Shown here: positions 6,235 to 10,238 of the stretch, piece by piece | How positions within the stretch are numbered: position 1 is the stretch's first letter | Layout of the letters: each line of letters begins with the position of its first letter | Assembly (NCBI GenBank): GCA_964496975.1 | Contig: CAZCBN010000119.1 | Span: 1 to 10,238, forward strand | Direction: 5' to 3' | DNA from: CAZCBN01 sp964496975 | GTDB taxonomy: Bacteria; Planctomycetota; Phycisphaerae; Phycisphaerales; UBA1924 | DNA: 10,238 nt | Position numbers and translations under genes: made by a program | The notes under the pieces: model-generated | Database searches by the model: none | Told to the model about the DNA's origin: nothing | What the model saw: the letters and a program-made list of their open reading frames with translations, nothing else

Positions 6235-6455
6235 CGGGTCACCCTGTCTGAAGGCGTCCTTGGGTGCGGCGGCCTTCCGTTGGCTCAGCCTCGCGGGTGG
6301 TGCATCGGCAGGAACGGGACGGATCTTGACGGTGGGGAGGACTTGCGGGCGTGTGGGGGCTGGTGGACAGGGGGGGATTGTGCAGCCAGTTGTGGGGGGT
6401 TGGATGATGGTGCGGTGGGTGGCTTCCCGTGAAGCGGGTGGTCGGGGGGCGGTCG

Positions 6456-6476
6456 CCGCGGCGGGGTCGGCCGCGG
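6456..6476. repeat. 7-bp perfect inverted repeat
   Basis: CCGCGGC (6456-6462) and GCCGCGG (6470-6476) are perfect inverted repeats around a 7-nt spacer. It could be an operator or a transcribed hairpin. No T run follows, so it is not an obvious terminator. Confidence 0.4.
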
Positions 6477-6606
6477 TATCCTGACGGCCCTGAGGCTGCG
6501 GGGGGGGGTGGATGAGGCGGCCGGGCGGGCGGAGCGTGGTTTGGGTATTGTCTCCGGCCCGTGGGGGCGGGAGGTTTGCGGGGTGTGCCCGGGGCATCGG
6601 GCTTGG

Positions 6607-6656
6607 CTCGATTGGGGGCCGGTTGGTGGCTGGTTGGGGGCGAGGTCTCGATTGGG
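6607..6656 (+). repeat. pair of 10-bp direct repeats spaced 40 bp
   Basis: CTCGATTGGG occurs at 6607-6616 and again at 6647-6656, start to start exactly 40 bp, close to four helical turns. The pair lies about 60-110 bp upstream of the possible -10 of the HEAT-protein gene, a normal place for activator sites. The sequence between is rich in GGTTGG-type runs, so simple-sequence origin is possible. Confidence 0.4.
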
Positions 6657-6714
6657 TTGGGAGCGGATGAGCGGGTGCAGTTGGGTCTGTGCAGCGGGGC
6701 GCGGCCCCGCGGTG

Positions 6715-6720
6715 TATAGA
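6715..6720 (+). promoter_or_regulatory. possible -10 element of the HEAT-protein gene
   Basis: TATAGA, directly preceded by TG, stands out in a region with almost no A/T-rich hexamers. Transcription starting 6-8 bp downstream would begin past the ATG codons at 6723 and 6726 and give a leader of about 55 nt before the GTG at 6783, agreeing with the choice of that start. I could not find a good -35 at 16-18 bp. Confidence 0.3.
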
Positions 6721-6768
6721 GGATGATGGACGAACGACTACCCCGCGGCCGGTCGCGGCGTGAGCTTT

Positions 6769-6774
6769 GGAGGA
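6769..6774 (+). promoter_or_regulatory. Shine-Dalgarno deciding the start of the HEAT-protein gene
   Basis: GGAGGA lies 8 nt upstream of the GTG at 6783. The earlier in-frame ATGs at 6723 and 6726 have no comparable site and would add 20 charged residues in front of the signal peptide. This site decides for the GTG. Confidence 0.7.
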
Positions 6775-6782
6775 CGTTCCCC

Positions 6783-9071
6783 GTGCAAGGCATTTCGACG
6801 ACGGCGTTGGGTGGTGGGCGTGGCGTTCGGGGCGCGGCGGCGTGGGCGGCGGGCGTGCTCGCGGCGGCGGGCGGGGCGACGGGGTCGCTCGGGCTGCCAT
6901 GTGCCGCGGGGGTGGTCTTTGGGGTTGGCGTCGGGGGCGCGGCGGTGGCGCAGCCCGCGGAGGAGCGGACGGACCGCGAGCGGCTTGCGGACTTCATTCA
7001 CTTCGTGAACATCGCGCGGTACGACGTGGCGGGGGCGCTGGGCGAGGAGCTGCTGTCCAGCGGGATGACCGCGGCGGCGTTTGTGTCGCTGGTGGAAGAC
7101 GCGCGGGAGCTGCAGCGGTTTGAGTCGGCGATCGGGCTGGCGCTGCGGGTGCCGGAGCTGGAGCGCGTGGCGGCGGGGCTGGACAAGCTGTACCGCGACG
7201 GCAAGCTGGAGCGGGCGCGGGACCCGGAGGAGATCCGGGCGAACATCGAGCTGCTGCGCGGCGGGACGGCGCTTGGGGCGAAGATCGGCAGCGACCGGCT
7301 TCTGGCGGCGGGCGAGTACGCGATGCCGCAGTTGCTGGAGGTGCTGGTCCGCCGCGATGACCCGGGGCTGCGGGCGCGGGTGGAGCAGGTGATCGTGCGG
7401 CTGGGTCGGCAGGCGGTGGCGCCGCTGACGGCGGCGTTGCCGGAGCTGGACCTTGCGCGGCAGGAGCTCGTGGCGAGCCTTTTGGGGCGGGTGCCGTACG
7501 GGGCGAGCCTGCCGTATCTGGTGGAGCTGCACCAGAACGCGGGGAACGACGCGGTGTCGCGTGCGGCGGCGGAGGCCGTGCGGAAGCTGGGGGGCACGCC
7601 CTCGGACAGCGCGGCGCCGATCTACGCGGCGCTGGCGGAGGGGTACTACGCGGAGAAGAGCGAGCTGACGAGCTTCCCGGGTGAGCCGGTGCAGTTGCTG
7701 TGGTCGTACGACCCGAGCCTCGGGCTGGTGATGACGCCGATCGCGACGGAGGTTTTCCACGAGGCGATGGCGATGCGGCTTGCGGAGACGGCGCTGCGGC
7801 TGGACGGCACGCTGCGCGAGGCGGCGGCGGTGTGGCTGGCGGCGAACGCGTCGCGGGAGATCGACACGCCCGAGGGGTATGACAACCCGGCGTACGCGTC
7901 GAGCCGTCCGGACGCGGCGTATTACGCGCTGGCGGCGGGGCCGAACGTGGTGCAGCGGGTGCTGCGTCGGGCGATCGACGACCGTGACACGCCGCTGGTG
8001 CGGCGGGCGATCGCGGCGTTGTCGCAGACGGCGGGGTCGACGGCGGCGCTGGGGGACGACGGCCTGGGGCGGCGTTCGCTGCTGGAGGCGTTGAACTATC
8101 GCGACCGTCGGGTGCGGTACGACGCGGCGCTGGCGCTCGCGGGGACGGGGCCCACGGAGACGTTCTCGGGGGCTGAGGTGGTGGTGCCCCTGCTGGCGAG
8201 CGCGGTGTCGGACGGCGCGGCGCGGTCGGCGGTGGTGCTGAGCGGGGATGACCGGGAGGAGTACGACCGGCTCCGCAAGCTGCTGGAGGCGGAGGGGTAC
8301 GCGGTGCTGCCGCCGGCGGACGGCGGGCTGCGGGACATCGAGGTGCCGCTGAGCGAGACGCCGGCGGTGGACCTCGTGGTGGTGTCGATGTCGATGGAGC
8401 GGGCGGTGGCGGCGATCGAGGCGTCGCGGTCTGAGCCGAAGCTCGCGGTGTCGCCGCTGCTGGTGCTGGCGGGGGCGGCGGAGTCGGAGGCGATGCGGCG
8501 GCAGTTCGCGTTTGACCGGACGGTGGTGGTGCGTCGGTCGAGCATCACGGGGGAGCAGTTCGCGGCGGCGGTGCAGCAGACGGTGGAGGAGGTCTCGGGC
8601 GGGGCGCTGGACGAGGCGAGCTCGGCCGAGTATTCGCGTCGCTCGCTGGCGGTGCTGCGCGACCTTGCGATGTCGCGGAACCCGGTGCTGCGGGTAGAGG
8701 ACGCGGCGACGCCGTTGATGGCGGCGCTGGGCCGCGTGCGTCCCGGGGAGCTGGCGTCGGTGGCGGACGTGCTGTCGCACATGGACGAGCCGCGGGCGCA
8801 GCGGGCGCTGATGGACGCGGCGATCGACGCGTCGGGGTCGGACCAGGTGCTGCTGCTGGGCTCTGTGGGTCGTTCGGCGCGGCTGTTTGGGAACCGGCTT
8901 GAGTCGCGGCACGTGGAGGCGCTGGCGGCGCTGACGCGCGGCACGGACCGGGCGCAGGCGACGGCGGCGGCGGCGGTGCTCGGGGCGTTGAACCTGCCCG
9001 GCGAGGGCGTGGTGCCGCTGATCCTGGACGGGGCGGGCAAGGACGCGCTGGGCCGGGCGTCGGCTCGCTGA
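6783..9071 (+). CDS. exported HEAT-repeat protein with embedded degenerate receiver-like domain
   Basis: This 762-residue protein appears to be exported. Residues 1-57 form a long signal peptide: Arg13 and Arg16, an Ala/Gly/Val-rich hydrophobic stretch, and a signal-peptidase site near AVA/QPA (55-59). The mature protein is mostly helical. HEAT-like repeats are visible at about 173-275 (e.g. LRARVEQVIVRLGRQAVAPL, then DAVSRAAAEAVRKLGG), 400-475 (VRYDAALALAGTG) and 615-745. Between the last two blocks, residues 481-605 have the strand pattern of a CheY-like receiver: VVLSGDD, LLEAEGYAVL, DLVVVSM, SPLLVLAG, VVVRRSS. Key residues are replaced: phosphoacceptor position Ser535, Ala563 for the switch Thr/Ser, Arg584 for the conserved Lys. 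Role unknown; HEAT arrays usually bind proteins, so an envelope scaffold is a reasonable guess. The frame starts at GTG, supported by GGAGGA 8 nt upstream. The downstream gap of 415 bp to the pseudopilin gene argues against tight co-translation. Family and HEAT calls are by eye. Confidence 0.8.
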   Translation: MQGISTTALGGGRGVRGAAAWAAGVLAAAGGATGSLGLPCAAGVVFGVGVGGAAVAQPAEERTDRERLADFIHFVNIARYDVAGALGEELLSSGMTAAAFVSLVEDARELQRFESAIGLALRVPELERVAAGLDKLYRDGKLERARDPEEIRANIELLRGGTALGAKIGSDRLLAAGEYAMPQLLEVLVRRDDPGLRARVEQVIVRLGRQAVAPLTAALPELDLARQELVASLLGRVPYGASLPYLVELHQNAGNDAVSRAAAEAVRKLGGTPSDSAAPIYAALAEGYYAEKSELTSFPGEPVQLLWSYDPSLGLVMTPIATEVFHEAMAMRLAETALRLDGTLREAAAVWLAANASREIDTPEGYDNPAYASSRPDAAYYALAAGPNVVQRVLRRAIDDRDTPLVRRAIAALSQTAGSTAALGDDGLGRRSLLEALNYRDRRVRYDAALALAGTGPTETFSGAEVVVPLLASAVSDGAARSAVVLSGDDREEYDRLRKLLEAEGYAVLPPADGGLRDIEVPLSETPAVDLVVVSMSMERAVAAIEASRSEPKLAVSPLLVLAGAAESEAMRRQFAFDRTVVVRRSSITGEQFAAAVQQTVEEVSGGALDEASSAEYSRRSLAVLRDLAMSRNPVLRVEDAATPLMAALGRVRPGELASVADVLSHMDEPRAQRALMDAAIDASGSDQVLLLGSVGRSARLFGNRLESRHVEALAALTRGTDRAQATAAAAVLGALNLPGEGVVPLILDGAGKDALGRASAR

Positions 9072-9486
9072 GTTCTCGGACGCGGGTGGGATGGCGCGAG
9101 CCTCTGAGCGGCCGACCTGCGCGGTGACGTGGGCCGGGGCGGGCGGTGCGTCGGCGCGATGGGCGGCGATCGGCGGCGATGCGTGATGCGGCGCCGGGGT
9201 TTCTTGCGGCGTGGTTGGTGCTTTTGCTGGGCCGGTGTTGTGCCGAAAGACGTGGGCCGGTGTCCGGATTCGCTGGGGCACGGGTGGAGTGGTGCGGGCT
9301 GCGCAACCATTTGTGGCGTTGCTGGCAACTCCCGGGGCCTGGGCGTTGTCGTTCGCGGTTTGCGGCAAAGGCGCGGGCTGTGCCGGCCGATAGCCCCGGT
9401 GAGCCGCGGGTTGCGCGGCCCCGGCGGCGTACCCCTGTGGAGTGGGGCGACGGGGCGGGCGCGGGGCGGCGAAAGGGCGTCACGCC
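9072..9486 (+). other. long intergenic region with structured leader of the pseudopilin gene
   Basis: No gene is convincing in these 415 bp; open frames exist but run on through the pseudopilin in another phase. Within the last 165 bp three hairpins follow each other: 9324-9350 (GGCAAC and CCC pair with GGG and GUUGUC around a 7-nt loop, with one U/C mismatch), 9375-9396 (GGGCU with AGCCC) and 9403-9419 (perfect GCCGCG, GGUUG loop, CGCGGC). The Shine-Dalgarno of the pseudopilin is at 9472-9477. GCAAAG sits at 9365-9370 between hairpins. A regulatory leader RNA is possible; I cannot assign a known family. Confidence 0.4.
9324..9419 (+). ncRNA. candidate structured 5' leader (three hairpins)
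   Basis: The hairpins at 9324-9350, 9375-9396 and 9403-9419 lie within 96 nt, ending 67 nt before the pseudopilin ATG. Alternative pairing is possible: GCCGG at 9382-9386 can pair with CCGGC at 9421-9425, which would compete with the second and third hairpins, a feature expected of a switch. The order hairpin, GCAAAG, hairpin, AUAGCC faintly recalls the c-di-GMP-I (GEMM) riboswitch, often found upstream of pilin-type genes, but the GNRA-capped stem is missing. High GC alone makes such stems likely. Confidence 0.25.
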
Positions 9487-9900
9487 ATGTCGCAGGTTCG
9501 CCGGATGGGGTTGCGTGCGGCGCGGGGCGGCGGGTTTACGCTGATCGAGCTGCTGATTGTGATCGTGATCCTCGGGATCTTGGCGGCGATCGTGGTGCCG
9601 CAGTTTTCCGCGGCGTCGGGGGACGCGCGGTCGGCGTCTGTTGAGACGCAGGAGCGGGTGGTGGAGCAGCAGCTTGAGCTGTTCTTTTTCAGGAACAATC
9701 GGTATCCGACGGCGGCGGAGATGCAGGCGGTGCCGACGGAGCCCACGCTGGGCGATGGCTTCGGTGTGCTGATTGACCAGGGGTATCTGAAGCGGGCGCC
9801 GCAGAACCCGCTTCGGGACAACGGGTCGAGCATCCCGGCGGATTGGACGTATGACGATGACCTGGGGACGGTGACGGCGAACGAGGCCGACCCGCTGTGA
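9487..9900 (+). CDS. type II secretion/type IV pilin-like pseudopilin (GspG-like)
   Basis: This 137-residue prepilin is a secreted inner-membrane subunit that, after cleavage by prepilin peptidase, assembles into a pilus or type II secretion pseudopilus. The N-terminus has a basic leader (Arg5, Arg6, Arg10, Arg13), the cleavage site GGG/FTLIE with Gly16 and Phe17, the conserved Glu21 at position +5, and a hydrophobic helix LLIVIVILGILAAIVVP (22-38). The following helix (50-68) ends in FFRNNRYPTAAEM, typical of GspG-like major pseudopilins; the C-terminal part (GYLKRAPQNPLRDNG) also fits. The ATG at 9487 has AAAGGG 9 nt upstream; an in-frame ATG at 9442 would give an overlong leader. No other secretion gene is visible upstream; the next gene downstream encodes a membrane protein. 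GspG is the closest match, but planctomycete genomes hold many stand-alone prepilin-like proteins, so the exact machine is open. Confidence 0.9.
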   Translation: MSQVRRMGLRAARGGGFTLIELLIVIVILGILAAIVVPQFSAASGDARSASVETQERVVEQQLELFFFRNNRYPTAAEMQAVPTEPTLGDGFGVLIDQGYLKRAPQNPLRDNGSSIPADWTYDDDLGTVTANEADPL

Positions 9901-9954
9901 CGGTGGCCCGGCGGGGCGGGCCCAGCTGCGGGCGAGTGCGCGGCGGGGCACCGT
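9900..9954. terminator. possible nested hairpin after the pseudopilin gene
   Basis: ACGGTG (starting at the last base of the stop codon) is complementary to CACCGT at 9949-9954, and inside it GGCCCG (9905-9910) pairs perfectly with CGGGCC (9917-9922) around a 6-nt loop. There is no U run, so it may be a factor-independent pause, an mRNA 3' stabiliser or chance in GC-rich DNA. Confidence 0.3.
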
Positions 9955-10076
9955 GAGAGGGGAACGGCCGGAAAGGCTTGTGCCGGGGGGGCGGACGGGC
10001 CGATGTGAAGTGGGGCGCGGGAAGACCCGGGGGGGCCACGTTGGGTGGCGTCCGCGGGTCTGTTCGTTTGGTCGGG

Positions 10077-10104
10077 CGGGCGTGGCGCGGCGGGCGTGGC
10101 GCGA
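10077..10104 (+). repeat. 14-bp tandem duplication
   Basis: CGGGCGTGGCGCGG at 10077-10090 is followed at once by CGGGCGTGGCGCGA at 10091-10104, differing only in the last base. The second copy runs into the ribosome binding site of the next gene. Confidence 0.7.
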
Positions 10105-10116
10105 GGGGGCATGGGG

Positions 10117-10238
10117 ATGAACGACCACAGCGGGCGGGCGGCGGGCGGGAGCGTGGGCGGTCGCGGACGTCGGCCGGGTCGTTGGCGGTGGGGCGGGGTG
10201 GCGGCGCTGGCGCTGTTCGCGGGGTTGCTGTTTTGGAC
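10117..10238 (+). CDS. N-terminus of a single-pass membrane protein, cut by window end
   Basis: Forty codons are visible with no stop. The first 27 residues are polar and Arg/Gly-rich (four of the last nine before the hydrophobic part are Arg), followed by a hydrophobic stretch VAALALFAGLLFW (28-40) that looks like a membrane anchor in the N-in orientation. The ATG at 10117 is preferred because GAGGGG lies 8 nt upstream; the in-frame ATG at 10111 would be too close to that site. It follows the pseudopilin gene on the same strand by 216 bp. The family cannot be recognised from this fragment; a pilus or secretion component is possible only by position. Confidence 0.6.
   Translation, partial: MNDHSGRAAGGSVGGRGRRPGRWRWGGVAALALFAGLLFW

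Larger units (their letters stand above)
6235..6782. other. 548-bp divergent intergenic region with several short repeats
   Basis: This stretch separates the starts of the response-regulator and HEAT-protein genes. No frame in it has a convincing start and coding character. It contains a small perfect hairpin at 6422-6435 (GCTTC, CCGT loop, GAAGC), a 7-bp inverted repeat at 6456-6476, two copies of CTCGATTGGG exactly 40 bp apart (6607, 6647), and a possible -10 element TATAGA at 6715-6720. These could be regulator sites, but high GC makes short GC-only palindromes common. Confidence 0.55.

Noticed and set aside
5485..6432. Plus-strand frame across the response-regulator gene
   Set aside because: The minus strand encodes an intact HTH plus receiver; the plus frame is an Asp/Gly/Val-rich shadow.
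6738..9368. 876-codon minus-strand frame opposite the HEAT gene
   Set aside because: Arg/His/Pro-rich composition is a GC-rich antisense shadow; the plus strand has a signal peptide, HEAT pattern and Shine-Dalgarno.
9301..9440. tRNA gene in the pseudopilin leader
   Set aside because: Stems are present, but there is no T-loop or D-loop consensus and no acceptor stem of the right spacing.
9129..9544. Small secreted-protein-like frames before the pseudopilin
   Set aside because: One has a signal-peptide-like start, but there is no Shine-Dalgarno and the frames run into the pseudopilin in other phases.

Overview
The window is very GC-rich, with G/C-ending codons and long shadow ORFs on both strands. 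The gene content (an excisionase-type HTH fused to a C-terminal receiver domain, a large exported HEAT-repeat protein, a short GspG-like pseudopilin, a YgfZ/CAF17 protein with low-complexity inserts) and the short tandem repeats suggest a planctomycete, probably Phycisphaerae. This assignment is inference from gene style; there is no rRNA to confirm it.

Layout. 103-1092 (+): hypothetical protein whose N-terminal half is helical and possibly HTH-like, followed by an 8-unit 15-bp minisatellite; its reading frame then runs antisense into the next gene. 648-1817 (-): FAD-dependent oxidoreductase resembling TIGR03364 (aminophosphonate-linked DAO family). 1872-2705 (+): thiG, divergent from the oxidoreductase with only 54 bp between starts. 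2713-2792: a 10-unit array of an 8-bp repeat; the same octamer, inverted, lies inside the first gene's coding sequence. 2808-4070 (-): YgfZ/CAF17/GcvT-like folate-binding protein. 4374-5465 (+): M42 metallopeptidase with all six expected metal and catalytic residues. 5535-5560: a perfect two-way terminator hairpin. 5656-6234 (-): HTH plus receiver response regulator. 6783-9071 (+): exported HEAT-repeat protein with an embedded degenerate receiver-like domain. 9072-9486: long leader with three consecutive hairpins. 9487-9900 (+): type II secretion/type IV-like pseudopilin. 10117 to the end (+): 5' end of a single-pass membrane protein cut by the window edge.

How they fit together. Most of the window is ordinary metabolism and housekeeping. 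ThiG makes the thiazole of thiamine and needs dehydroglycine; the adjacent DAO-family oxidoreductase could in principle supply it in place of ThiO, although its family signature points to aminophosphonate oxidation. The right-hand third looks like envelope biology: an exported HEAT protein, a pseudopilin and another membrane protein on the same strand, with a regulator transcribed divergently from the HEAT gene.

I found no CRISPR array, transposase, integrase, toxin-antitoxin pair, defence system, tRNA or rRNA. The observations most worth checking are the pseudo-receiver inside an exported HEAT protein, the octamer repeat shared by an intergenic spot and a coding region, the G-quadruplex-prone minisatellite at a 445-bp convergent overlap, and the structured leader of the pseudopilin gene.
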